Positions 1-6,711 of a DNA stretch of 9,564 nucleotides are shown here, piece by piece. Made by a program: the position numbers and the translations under genes. The stretch lies in the NCBI GenBank assembly GCA_001920085.1, contig MNJC01000117.1, positions 1 to 9,564 of the forward strand, given 5' to 3'. Within the stretch, counting starts at the first letter, position 1. Every line of letters starts with the position of its first letter. The notes beneath the pieces are model-generated. The model did no database searches, was not told the DNA's origin, and saw only the letters and a list, made by a program, of their open reading frames with translations. The DNA is from Actinobacteria bacterium 13_1_20CM_4_69_9 (lineage in GTDB: Bacteria; Actinomycetota; Thermoleophilia; Gaiellales; Gaiellaceae).

Positions 1-12
1 ACTTGGCGCGGC

Positions 13-265
13 TTATGCGCCGGCTGCGGGCGCCGGAGCGATCTCCGGCACCGACTGCTTCGGCTCGTGCTCCAGCCGGGGCAGCCAGTCGAGCCAATTC
101 GGCAGGTACCAGTTCAGTCGCCGAGCAGCTTCATCGTCGCCGGCAGCAGCACCGCCCGGACGATGGTGGCGTCGATCAGGGCGGCCGCGGCCAGGCCGAC
201 GCCCATCTCCTTCATGTCCAGGATCGGCATGAGCGCGAAGACCACGTAAGCCGACGCGAAGTCTG
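13..265 (-). pseudogene. C-terminal remnant of an MMPL/RND-family membrane protein, frameshifted
   Basis: Read right to left, the frame gives hydrophobic sequence ending in a stretch typical of the last TM segments of MMPL-family transporters (MGVGLAAAALIDATIVRAV, then LLPATMKLLGD). A TGA at 116-114 interrupts it. Allowing one missing base at that point (TGAACTGG where TGGAACTGG is expected) restores the characteristic MMPL tail WNWYLPNWLDWLPRL and a natural TAA stop at 15-13. On the 5' side the resemblance stops around 245-265, and no frame further upstream looks like MMPL. This is therefore a 5'-truncated, frameshifted fragment of roughly 80 codons, where complete family members have 700 or more residues. 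The frameshift could be a sequencing error, but the 5' truncation could not. It has no visible start codon or RBS and probably makes no functional product. MMPL proteins export lipids or other hydrophobic compounds; there is no sign of a link to the signalling operon. Confidence 0.72.
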
Positions 266-272
266 GCTTACG
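245..272. repeat. Inverted repeat at the MMPL break point
   Basis: CGTAAGCC (245-252) and GGCTTACG (265-272) are perfect 8-bp inverted arms separated by 12 nt. Inside the spacer GAC (253-255) can also pair with GTC (261-263), giving a stem of 8+3 bp with one bulged base and a GCGAA loop. The right arm lies just where recognisable MMPL coding sequence ends. It could be a scar of the rearrangement that removed the 5' part of the gene, or a chance hairpin. Confidence 0.5.
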
Positions 273-401
273 CGGAGGCGACCTGATGCGAGTCGGCCAC
301 GCGCAGCATGGCCGAGCCGCACGGCAGAGAACAGTCGCCAATCACCAGAGAGCGTGCGAGCTCTGCTCGCGCGCGTTTTCCGCGAAGCGGCGTCCACAGC
401 T

Positions 402-426
402 GGGTCTGACCCGCAGGGTCAGACCC
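402..426. repeat. Perfect hairpin of two GGGTCWGACCC half-sites
   Basis: GGGTCTGACCC (402-412), the loop GCA, then GGGTCAGACCC (416-426) make a perfect 11-bp stem. Each arm is itself a palindrome apart from its central base, so the element is both a direct and an inverted repeat. It lies outside any gene. Such short, doubly symmetric intergenic palindromes resemble REP/MITE-type elements or an operator, but a second copy in the genome would be needed to decide, and none is visible in this window. It might also act with the neighbouring hairpin as a bidirectional transcription stop. Confidence 0.55.
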
Positions 427-434
427 CCAAGGGC

Positions 435-462
435 GAAGACCGCCGGGGGAGCGGCGGTCTTC
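435..462 (-). terminator. Likely operon terminator hairpin
   Basis: GAAGACCGCCG (435-445) pairs perfectly with CGGCGGTCTTC (452-462), an 11-bp GC-rich stem with a 6-nt loop. It lies about 190 nt after the stop of the last large gene and 26 nt after the stop of the candidate small ORF. On the minus strand no good U-tract follows (GCCCTTGGGGG), so it is not a textbook Rho-independent terminator. GC-rich actinobacteria often use stems with weak or no U-tracts. The strand is assigned from the direction of the operon. Confidence 0.55.
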
Positions 463-487
463 AGGAGGAGGGAGGAGTGGTTCGGGC

Positions 488-580
488 TTAGTGCTTCGAC
501 AGTTGCCACAGCACATGAACCGGCGAGTCCATGGCGGCTCCGCTGCGGGCGAAGCTCTCCGTCAACGTGTCGAATGCCAT
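488..580 (-). CDS. Candidate 30-aa small protein at the operon end
   Basis: An ATG at 580 opens a 30-codon frame that begins MAFDTLTESFARSGAAM and ends VLWQLSKH before a TAA at 490-488. It lies between the stop of the cyclase-response regulator (651) and the terminator-like hairpin (462-435), in the same direction. About five sixths of its codons end in G or C, as expected for a real gene in this genome, although GC-rich DNA shows the same by chance. The ribosome binding site is poor: a GGGAAG-like stretch about 14 nt upstream. The mixed composition suggests a small soluble peptide with no TM segment or signal peptide. I do not recognise it. It could be a small partner of the phosphorelay, the remnant of a longer gene, or chance. 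Confidence 0.3.
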   Translation of the reverse strand: MAFDTLTESFARSGAAMDSPVHVLWQLSKH

Positions 581-650
581 GGCTGCAGCATCGCTTCCCG
601 GCCCGTGCCGAGGAAGGGGGGTGGCTGGCGTCTTGGAGGTGCGGTTTACC

Positions 651-1856
651 CTACGACCGGAGGTATGTCAGCACCGCCAGCACGCGCCGGTGATCCTCCG
701 ACGTGGCCGACAGCCGGAGCTTCCCGAAGATGCTGGTCACGTGCTTCTCCACCGCACGGAGCGTGATCACGAGCCGCTCGGCGATAGCCTGGTTCGAGCG
801 GCCCTCCGCCATCAGCTCGAGCACCTCGCGCTCGCGGGGCGTCAGCCCCTCGAGGGGGTCGTCGCGCCGCCGGCGGCCGACCAACTGCGAGACGACGGCG
901 GGATCGAGAGCCGACCCGCCCTCCGCCACGCGCCGCACGGCCGCGGCGAACTCGTCCACGTCGGAGACCCGGTCCTTCAAGAGATACCCGACGCCTTCGG
1001 CGTTCTCTCCGAGCAGCTCCATCGCGTATGCGGGCTCGACGTACTGCGACAGGACCAGGACGCCGGTCTCCGGCCAGCGCTCCCGGATCTGCTGTGCAGC
1101 GCGCAACCCCTCGTCCGTCTGCGTCGGCGGCATCCGAATGTCGATCAACGCGACGTCCGGCTTGTGCATGCCGACGTGCCGCAACAGGTCGTCTGCCGTT
1201 CCGCTCTGCGCGACGATCTCGAAGCCGGCGTCCTCGAGCAGCCGCGCGATGCCTTCGCGCAGCAGGACGGAGTCGTCTGCAAGCACTACACGCACGCCGC
1301 GGAACCCTCTTCGTGCGGTGCTGAGCGGGGGGAAGCGAGTCGGGAGCCCGGTCGCATTGAGCTGGTACAGCCGTTCCGGCTGGTCGATGCCGGGTAGCTG
1401 GTGGTCGCCGAGATCTTCAACGGCGTGCCCGGCCTCGAGCTGCTCGCGCGTTCGCGCCGAGAGGAGGATCTGGCCGCCGCTCCCCGCCTGGCAGATGCGT
1501 GCGGCGCGGTGCACGTCGAGCCCGAAATAGGTCCCGTCGCGGACGTTCGGCTCGCCGGTGTGCAGCCCCATTCGGACGCGGAGGTCGGCGCCCGAGGGCC
1601 AGTCGTGCTCGGCGAAGGCCCGCTGCGCGGCAACGACGGCATCGGCCGCCGCGCGCGCATCGGGGAAGACCACGAAGAACTCGTCGCCGCGCTGGTCGAC
1701 GACGACGCCGCTGCGCGCCTCGACGGCGTCGCGAAAGAGCCGGCGGTGGTCGTCGAGGATGTGGGCGTAGTGGTCACCGAGCCGCTGCAGCAGCTGCGTC
1801 GACCCCTCGACGTCGGTGAAGACAAGCGTGACTGTTCCATGGGGAAGTTTCGGCAT
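651..1856 (-). CDS. Class III nucleotide cyclase-like domain fused to a NarL-type response regulator
   Basis: A 401-aa cytoplasmic protein with three domains in one frame. Residues 7-168 are a class III adenylate/guanylate cyclase homology domain. FTDVEGST supplies metal-site Asp15 and GDEFFVVF supplies Asp58. The usual substrate Lys is Asp54, the usual substrate Asp/Cys is Thr109 and the transition-state Asn is His116; the transition-state Arg is kept (Arg120). After a short linker, residues 188-310 form a receiver domain (Asp194/195, phospho-acceptor Asp239, Lys294). Residues 334-401 are a LuxR/NarL helix-turn-helix beginning LTPREREVLELMAEG. The ATG lies 6 nt after the stop of the 7TM kinase, with GGAG overlapping that stop at good spacing, so the two are probably a cognate pair. 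The protein should bind DNA when phosphorylated and may make or sense cyclic nucleotides. Whether the cyclase domain is catalytic is uncertain. Mycobacterial cyclase/LuxR proteins such as Rv0386 combine similar end domains, but with an AAA ATPase rather than a receiver between them. Confidence 0.9.
   Translation of the reverse strand: MPKLPHGTVTLVFTDVEGSTQLLQRLGDHYAHILDDHRRLFRDAVEARSGVVVDQRGDEFFVVFPDARAAADAVVAAQRAFAEHDWPSGADLRVRMGLHTGEPNVRDGTYFGLDVHRAARICQAGSGGQILLSARTREQLEAGHAVEDLGDHQLPGIDQPERLYQLNATGLPTRFPPLSTARRGFRGVRVVLADDSVLLREGIARLLEDAGFEIVAQSGTADDLLRHVGMHKPDVALIDIRMPPTQTDEGLRAAQQIRERWPETGVLVLSQYVEPAYAMELLGENAEGVGYLLKDRVSDVDEFAAAVRRVAEGGSALDPAVVSQLVGRRRRDDPLEGLTPREREVLELMAEGRSNQAIAERLVITLRAVEKHVTSIFGKLRLSATSEDHRRVLAVLTYLRS
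1293..1310 (-). promoter_or_regulatory. Possible internal ribosome binding site and GTG start
   Basis: Inside the cyclase-NarL gene the minus strand reads AGAGGG (1310-1305), nine nt before a GTG (1295-1293, residue 188). This start lies exactly at the first strand of the receiver domain. Initiation here would give a 214-aa REC-HTH protein, the normal length of a stand-alone NarL regulator. The motif encodes part of Arg-Arg-Gly in the linker and may be chance. Confidence 0.35.
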
Positions 1857-1862
1857 CGGAGC

Positions 1863-3938
1863 CTACTCCAGTGGGATCTCGGCGCGAACACGGGTTCCGG
1901 AGCCGGGCGGGCTCTCGACGTCCAGCTTGCCACTCAGGGAGGCGACCCGGTCGGCCAGGCCTCGCAGGCCGGAGCCGCGCAGCGGGTCGGCGCCGCCGAT
2001 CCCGTCATCCGCGACCTCGACCACCGCTGTCCCGTTCCTCCGCTCGACCGTCACTTCCACCGCTGAAGCCTGGGCGTACTTCGTCACGTTTGCAAGGGCC
2101 TCCGACACCACGTAGTAGGCCGCGGCCTCGACCTGCGCCGGCAGGTCGCACGAGGCACCCCTGATCTCTACCGGCAACGGCGACCGCGCCGCAAGCGCCT
2201 CCAGGGCAGCTTCGAGGCCTCGGTCGGTCAAAACGGCGGGGTGGATGCCCCTCGCGAGCTCGCGGAGCTCCTCGAGCGCCTGCGCCAGCTCCTCGCGCGA
2301 TCCTTCGAGCAGCTCCTCGGCGCCGTCGGGATCGCTCCTGACCCGACGTTGTGCGAGCCGCAGAGAGAGCGACAGCGAGACGAGCCGCTGCTGCGCCCCG
2401 TCGTGGAGGTTCCGCTCGAGCTTGCGGCGTTCGTCGTCGCCGGCCGCGACGATGCGCGCACGCGACGCCTCGAGCTCAGCCTGCTGGCGCTTTCGGTCGG
2501 TGATCTCGCGGACGATCATCAGGAACTCGTCCTCACCGCTCGCAGCGAACCGGGCTTCGTAGTTGCGCGTCTCGCCGGAGAACTCGAGCTCGTACTCGAT
2601 CATCTGCGGCGTGCCGCGATCGACGGCCGCCTGGCCGGCCTCCAGCACCCGGTCGGCGAGCTCCTTCGGCAGGCGGTCGTGCACCTTGCGCCCGACGACG
2701 ACGTCGCTGAGCAGGTCGCGCGGGTTCGGCGCGTTATAGCCGCTGTAAACGCCGCCCCGCGAGATCCGGAACATCAGGTCGGGCATCGCCTGGAGCACCG
2801 CGCGGTACCGCTCTGCCCTGGCCTTTACCTCGACGAGCAGCTTGTCGCGCTCGAGCGCGATCCGCGCAGCGCCCGTGATCGCCTCGAGCAGCTCCGGCTC
2901 GTCGCGCAGCGCGGCGTCGTGGACGATCGCGGCAACGGGCGAGTCGGCGTAATCGAGGCGCGTGACGACGCGGTGGCGCGTGTCGGGAGGAAGCTCGTAC
3001 CGGTTGCCGTCGACGTCGACGTAATGGCCGCCCTCCTCGTACCAGTAGGCGACCTCTGCAGTCGGGTCGCGCAGCGCCGCGCGCAGTCCCTCCTGGACCT
3101 CGCCCGGGCTGGCGCGTTCCGGGACTGCGCTGAAGATGGTGCCGACGCCTGCGCTGCGAGCCAACGTCGTTCCGAGCAGGCCCGCGAGAAAGAGGAAGGG
3201 GACCGCCGTGAACGTGACGATCAGCGCCACGCTCACGATCGTGTTCCCGACGCCCGAGAAGGGCGTGACGATGAAGCCGATTGCGAGCAGCACGACGCTG
3301 AGCCCGCCGGCCAGGTACACCGGTCGCAGCTGCCGGCGCATCGCGGGCGTCGCGCGCCGCCAGCGCCCGACCAGGAGCCAGAACGCGCCGGCGAACAGGA
3401 TGACGGCCGCAACCGTCGAGAGCGCGGTCGTGGCGACGTGCGCGGCGTGATCCCTCGAGAGGAGGACGAGGTCGTCGGGACACGCGTGCGGCTTGCACGT
3501 TTGGTCCTGCGGGAACATCGCGTCGGCGAGGGGCGCCACCACGGCCGCTGCGTACGCCGCGACGACGAGCGTGCGCCCCGATCCACTGAGCAGCCTTCCG
3601 CTCGGATAGGCGAGCATCAGATGGAGGAAGACCGCGATGAAGACGCTGCCGACGATCGTGCCGATCGTGTACGGCACCGCGTAGTTCGCCTCGTACAGGC
3701 TCGTGGCGAGGACCCCGTAGCCGACCGCGACCATCAGCATCCCGGTGCGATTGGACGGCCGCCGCATCCACCCGATCAGCCCCGCGATGACGAACGACAT
3801 GCTCACGAACAGCAGGAGCACCGTCGTGAGGGCCGGGTGCTCTTCGTGGTCGCTCGTCAGCGTGAGCGCGACCGCGGCCGCGCCGGCGAACACTGCCGCA
3901 GGCCCGAAGAAGAGCCAGGGCCGTCTCGCGAAGATCAC
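1863..3938 (-). CDS. Membrane sensor histidine kinase (multi-TM, GAF-like, PAS, HisKA_3, HATPase)
   Basis: A 691-aa kinase. Residues 8-256 hold about eight hydrophobic segments (near 9-27, 38-57, 66-83, 91-110, 122-140, 170-190, 208-226 and 232-256), with the motifs NRTGMLMVAVG and HLMLAYPSGRL typical of actinobacterial multi-TM sensors. Residues 265-370 are the GAF-like segment of this family, 375-482 a PAS domain and 495-570 a HisKA_3 dimerisation domain. Phospho-acceptor His512 lies in LHDGAQQRL, and Asp513/Gln517 match the phosphatase motif DxxxQ. The ATPase domain follows: N-box SEALANVTKYA, G1 DDGIGG (644-649), G2 GSGLRG. Start: the frame is open further upstream, but the GTG at 3938 overlaps the preceding stop as GTGA, so coupled translation is likely. 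The loop between TM5 and TM6 carries Cys148 and Cys153 (CKPHAC). It probably phosphorylates the NarL regulator encoded 6 nt downstream; the signal is unknown. Confidence 0.93.
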   Translation of the reverse strand: MIFARRPWLFFGPAAVFAGAAAVALTLTSDHEEHPALTTVLLLFVSMSFVIAGLIGWMRRPSNRTGMLMVAVGYGVLATSLYEANYAVPYTIGTIVGSVFIAVFLHLMLAYPSGRLLSGSGRTLVVAAYAAAVVAPLADAMFPQDQTCKPHACPDDLVLLSRDHAAHVATTALSTVAAVILFAGAFWLLVGRWRRATPAMRRQLRPVYLAGGLSVVLLAIGFIVTPFSGVGNTIVSVALIVTFTAVPFLFLAGLLGTTLARSAGVGTIFSAVPERASPGEVQEGLRAALRDPTAEVAYWYEEGGHYVDVDGNRYELPPDTRHRVVTRLDYADSPVAAIVHDAALRDEPELLEAITGAARIALERDKLLVEVKARAERYRAVLQAMPDLMFRISRGGVYSGYNAPNPRDLLSDVVVGRKVHDRLPKELADRVLEAGQAAVDRGTPQMIEYELEFSGETRNYEARFAASGEDEFLMIVREITDRKRQQAELEASRARIVAAGDDERRKLERNLHDGAQQRLVSLSLSLRLAQRRVRSDPDGAEELLEGSREELAQALEELRELARGIHPAVLTDRGLEAALEALAARSPLPVEIRGASCDLPAQVEAAAYYVVSEALANVTKYAQASAVEVTVERRNGTAVVEVADDGIGGADPLRGSGLRGLADRVASLSGKLDVESPPGSGTRVRAEIPLE

Positions 3939-4285
3939 GCCACGAGAAACGCCGCAATCGCGGCGCCGGACAGATCTGCCTTCGGGACGAAGCCGTGGGC
4001 ACCGCACTCACCGATGCAGCGCCCGTAGTCGGCCCGGTCACGGCTCGAGGTGAGGATCACGATCGGCGGATCCTCGAGCTTCCGGAGTTGGTCGGCGACG
4101 GCGAAGCCGTCGATCCCCGGAAGCTGCACGTCGAGCAGAACGAGGTCGGGATGCAGCTCCCGGGCGGCCTCGACAGCCGTCTCCCCGTTCTCGGCCTCGC
4201 CGACGATGTTGTACCCCTCCGCCTCCAGGAGCGTCCTGGCGCTCGCCCGAAAGCTGGGGTGGTCGTCGACGATCAGAACTGTCAT
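3935..4285 (-). CDS. Stand-alone CheY-like receiver protein
   Basis: A 116-aa single receiver domain with all key residues: Asp7/Asp8, phospho-acceptor Asp52 in LLDVQLP, Thr79 and Lys102. There is no output domain, so it acts by protein contact or as a phosphate shuttle or sink. It sits between two kinases and could accept phosphate from either. The ATG at 4285 places the first beta strand (TVLIVDD) right at the N-terminus and was chosen for that reason. A GTG at 4333, only 5 nt after the previous stop, would add 16 residues of no receiver character and is the alternative. The TGA stop overlaps the next gene's GTG by 4 nt. Confidence 0.9.
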   Translation of the reverse strand: MTVLIVDDHPSFRASARTLLEAEGYNIVGEAENGETAVEAARELHPDLVLLDVQLPGIDGFAVADQLRKLEDPPIVILTSSRDRADYGRCIGECGAHGFVPKADLSGAAIAAFLVA

Positions 4286-4338
4286 GCCCACAGTCTCGTC
4301 CCTCGAATCCGCTGTCCGAATACGGTTAGCCACACTCT

Positions 4339-6711
4339 TTACCGGCGTGCTGCCGCTTTTTGACCCATATGGGTCAGCCGGTTGTCGCCCGTTGCCGGGA
4401 TCTCGACATAGAAGATCGATCCCTCGGAGTCGTTCGGCTCGACCCAGATCCGCCCGCCGACCCGCCGGACGAGCTCGCGGGCGATGTAGAGGCCGAGCCC
4501 CGTGCCGCCGATGCCGCCGGTCATGTCGGGGTCGAGGCGGTAGAACTTCTCGAAGATCCGGTCGCGCTCCGAGGCGGGGATGCCCAGGCCGGCGTCGGCA
4601 ACGGAGAATCGCACCGTGCCGTCCGCGGCCTCGACGCCGAGGCGGACGTCGCCGCCCGCCGGCGAGTACTTGATCGCGTTCTCTAGCAAGTTGTCGAGCA
4701 CCTGGCGAAGCTGTGCCTCGTCGGCGGCGACGGGCGGAACGCCGTCGTCCATCGGATCCAGCGCGACCCGGATGCCGTCGGGGAGGTGTGTGCGCGCCGC
4801 TTCGGCGACGCTTTCCGTCAGCGCACGTGCGTCGCAGCTCTCGATGTGGACGTCGAGCCGGCCGGCATCGAGCTGGCTCGCCAGCAGGAGGTCGTTGACG
4901 ATCCCGGTGAGCCGCGTCGACTCGTCGACGATCACGCTCAGCAGCCTCGTCGTGAGATCCTCGCCGAGCTCGAGGTCGTCACGGTTCAGCGTCATCGCCG
5001 AGCCGTAGATCGCGGCGAGGGGCGTGCGCAGCTCGTGCGACACCGTGGCGACGAGATCTTGGCGGATCTGCTCGAGCGCGCGCTCCTCGGTGATGTCCTG
5101 GAATGCGTAGACGACGCCCTCGTCGAACTCGACGCCCGAGATCGACACCCAGCGCTCGCGGCCGTCGCGCTCGAACGGCATCGTCTCGGCACCCGTCGAG
5201 ACGCGCTCCCAGCCGGGCAGGAGCTCGTCGAAGCGGTGCCCGACGATGTCGTCTCGGGAGATTCCCGAGATCGACTCGGCACCGCGGTTCCAGAGTCTGA
5301 CCACGCCGTTCGTGTCGACGACGAACACGCCGTCGCCGACGGTCTCGAGCACGCGTGCCGCCTGTGCGCGCTCCTCGACCTCGCGATAGAGCTGGGCATT
5401 CTCGACGGCGGTCCCGACACGGCGCGCGAGCTCCTCCGCGAGCGCGAGGTCGTCCGGACCGTATCGCCGGCCCGACTCGGCGGATACCAGCGAGATGACG
5501 CCGAGCATCTCTCCGTGGGCGACCAGCGGGACGCACATGTAGCTCTGCAGTCCGAGCTCGCGCACGAGGCCGAGATGGAAGTCGTCCTGCGCGAGCTCGG
5601 CGAGCCGCTCCTCGCCGATCTCCGTCGCGAGCTCGCTCTTTCCCGTGCGCAGGACGAGCGGCGGACCTTGCTCGGCTTCGGGCCTCTCGGGATACCGCCG
5701 CGCCAGCTCGAACGCGAGCTCGATCTTCTTGGGGTCGACGTGCTCGACCGCGAGGGTGCGCAAGGCCCCGTCCTCGACCACGTCGACGCGAGCCCAGTCG
5801 GCGATGCGCGGGACCGCGAGCCTCGCAACCGCTGCGAGCGTGCTGTGGTAGTTCAGCGACGCGGCCAGGACGGCTCCGGCCTCGACGAGGAAGCGCTGCG
5901 CCTCTTCGGCGCGCTTCTGGTCGTGGATGTCGATGTTCGAGCCGAACCACTTGACGACGGCACCGTTCTTGTCCGTCATCGCGATGGCACGGGTGAGGTG
6001 CCAGCGATACGCACCGTCGGACGCTCGGCGGAACCTCAGCTCGTTCTCGTAGGACTCGCCGGTCGCGAGCGCGATCTGCCAGCGGTCGAGCATCCGGCCG
6101 AGGTCCTCGGGGTGGACGACCTGCGTCCAGCCGGCCTCGACGAGCTCCGGGAACGAGGTCGCGAAGTAGTCGAGCGCGCGCTGGTTGACGTAGTCGAGCT
6201 CTCCCTTCGGCAGTGCCGTCCAGATCTGGTCCGGCTGTGCTTCCGCGAGGAAGCGGTAGCGCTCCTCGCTCTCGCGCCGCAGCTCGGCGAGCTCCTGCTC
6301 CTTGAGCTGCTCGGCCTGCTCTCGCAGCTGCTCGTTCTTCTCGTGCAGCTCGATGAAGACCGACACCTTGGACCGCAGCACCTCCGGGTTGAACGGCTTG
6401 AAGACGTAGTCGACGGCGCCCGCGGAGTACCCGCGGTACACCTGCTCCTCGTCCTTCGAGATGGCCGTGACGAAGATGATCGGAACGTGGCGCGTCCGCT
6501 CGCGCTGCTTGATCAACTGCGCCGTCTCGAAGCCGTCGAGGTCCGGCATCTGCACGTCGAGCAGGATCACCGCGATGTCGTGTCGCAACAGTTGCCGCAG
6601 GGCGTCTTCGCCCGAGTGTGCGTAGACGAGCGTCTGCGCCAGCGGCTCGAGGATCGCCTCCAGCGCGAGCAGGTTCTCCGGCCGATCGTCGACCATGAGC
6701 ACGTTCGCCAT
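4339..6711 (-). CDS. Soluble REC-PAS-GAF-PAS histidine kinase
   Basis: A 790-aa cytoplasmic kinase without TM segments. Domains: N-terminal receiver, 1-118 (Asp8/Asp9, phospho-acceptor Asp52, Thr82, Lys105); a coiled coil rich in Glu, Gln and Leu, about 119-150; PAS with a PAC-like end, 152-268; GAF, 275-442; second PAS, 450-545; HisKA with His559 in SHELRTPL and the phosphatase motif Glu560xxThr563; HATPase with N-box LDNLLENAIKYS, G1 DAGLGIP, F-box EKFYRLDP and G2 GGTGLGLYI. The ATG at 6711-6709 overlaps the cheB stop as TGATG, with GAGAGG about 9 nt upstream, so this start is firm. A longer open frame runs back into cheB, but its translation there is arginine-rich shadow sequence. The receiver at the front suggests control by an upstream kinase, while the PAS and GAF domains suggest small-molecule, redox or light input. 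The last 17 residues (TGDNRLTHMGQKAAARR) extend beyond the ATPase fold. Confidence 0.95.
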   Translation of the reverse strand: MANVLMVDDRPENLLALEAILEPLAQTLVYAHSGEDALRQLLRHDIAVILLDVQMPDLDGFETAQLIKQRERTRHVPIIFVTAISKDEEQVYRGYSAGAVDYVFKPFNPEVLRSKVSVFIELHEKNEQLREQAEQLKEQELAELRRESEERYRFLAEAQPDQIWTALPKGELDYVNQRALDYFATSFPELVEAGWTQVVHPEDLGRMLDRWQIALATGESYENELRFRRASDGAYRWHLTRAIAMTDKNGAVVKWFGSNIDIHDQKRAEEAQRFLVEAGAVLAASLNYHSTLAAVARLAVPRIADWARVDVVEDGALRTLAVEHVDPKKIELAFELARRYPERPEAEQGPPLVLRTGKSELATEIGEERLAELAQDDFHLGLVRELGLQSYMCVPLVAHGEMLGVISLVSAESGRRYGPDDLALAEELARRVGTAVENAQLYREVEERAQAARVLETVGDGVFVVDTNGVVRLWNRGAESISGISRDDIVGHRFDELLPGWERVSTGAETMPFERDGRERWVSISGVEFDEGVVYAFQDITEERALEQIRQDLVATVSHELRTPLAAIYGSAMTLNRDDLELGEDLTTRLLSVIVDESTRLTGIVNDLLLASQLDAGRLDVHIESCDARALTESVAEAARTHLPDGIRVALDPMDDGVPPVAADEAQLRQVLDNLLENAIKYSPAGGDVRLGVEAADGTVRFSVADAGLGIPASERDRIFEKFYRLDPDMTGGIGGTGLGLYIARELVRRVGGRIWVEPNDSEGSIFYVEIPATGDNRLTHMGQKAAARR
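4361..4376. promoter_or_regulatory. 16-bp perfect palindrome near a gene junction
   Basis: TGACCCATATGGGTCA is a perfect 16-bp palindrome inside the last codons of the REC-PAS-GAF-PAS kinase, 75 nt before the ATG of the CheY-like gene. It encodes part of the non-conserved tail LTHMGQ, so protein conservation does not explain it. It could be an operator for an internal promoter serving the downstream genes, or an RNA hairpin. On the transcript it is followed by A residues, not U residues, so it is not a terminator. I see no convincing -35/-10 pair beside it. Confidence 0.35.

Larger units (their letters stand above)
266..487. other. Non-coding stretch between MMPL remnant and operon end
   Basis: I see no credible gene on either strand here. 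The open frames have arbitrary arginine-rich or mixed composition, with no recognisable motif. The stretch contains the hairpin at 402-426, the terminator-like hairpin at 435-462 and a purine-rich run (GGAGGAGGGAGGAG) around 463-476. The roughly 130 bases from 273 to 401 hold nothing that I can assign. Confidence 0.5.

Noticed and set aside
3..491. Plus-strand open frames over the first 700 bases
   Set aside because: They have arginine-rich translations with no motif and no RBS. The minus strand carries the recognisable MMPL fragment over part of the region.
2241..4028. 595-codon open frame on the plus strand opposite the membrane kinase
   Set aside because: Its translation is dominated by Arg, Glu, Asp and Ala with no domain motif. 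It mirrors a real minus-strand kinase with clear catalytic boxes; long antisense frames are normal in GC-rich genes.
5252..5270. Inverted repeat TCTCGGGA-GAT-TCCCGAGA
   Set aside because: It lies deep inside the second PAS domain of the soluble kinase, where the codons for ISGISRDD explain it. No regulatory context.
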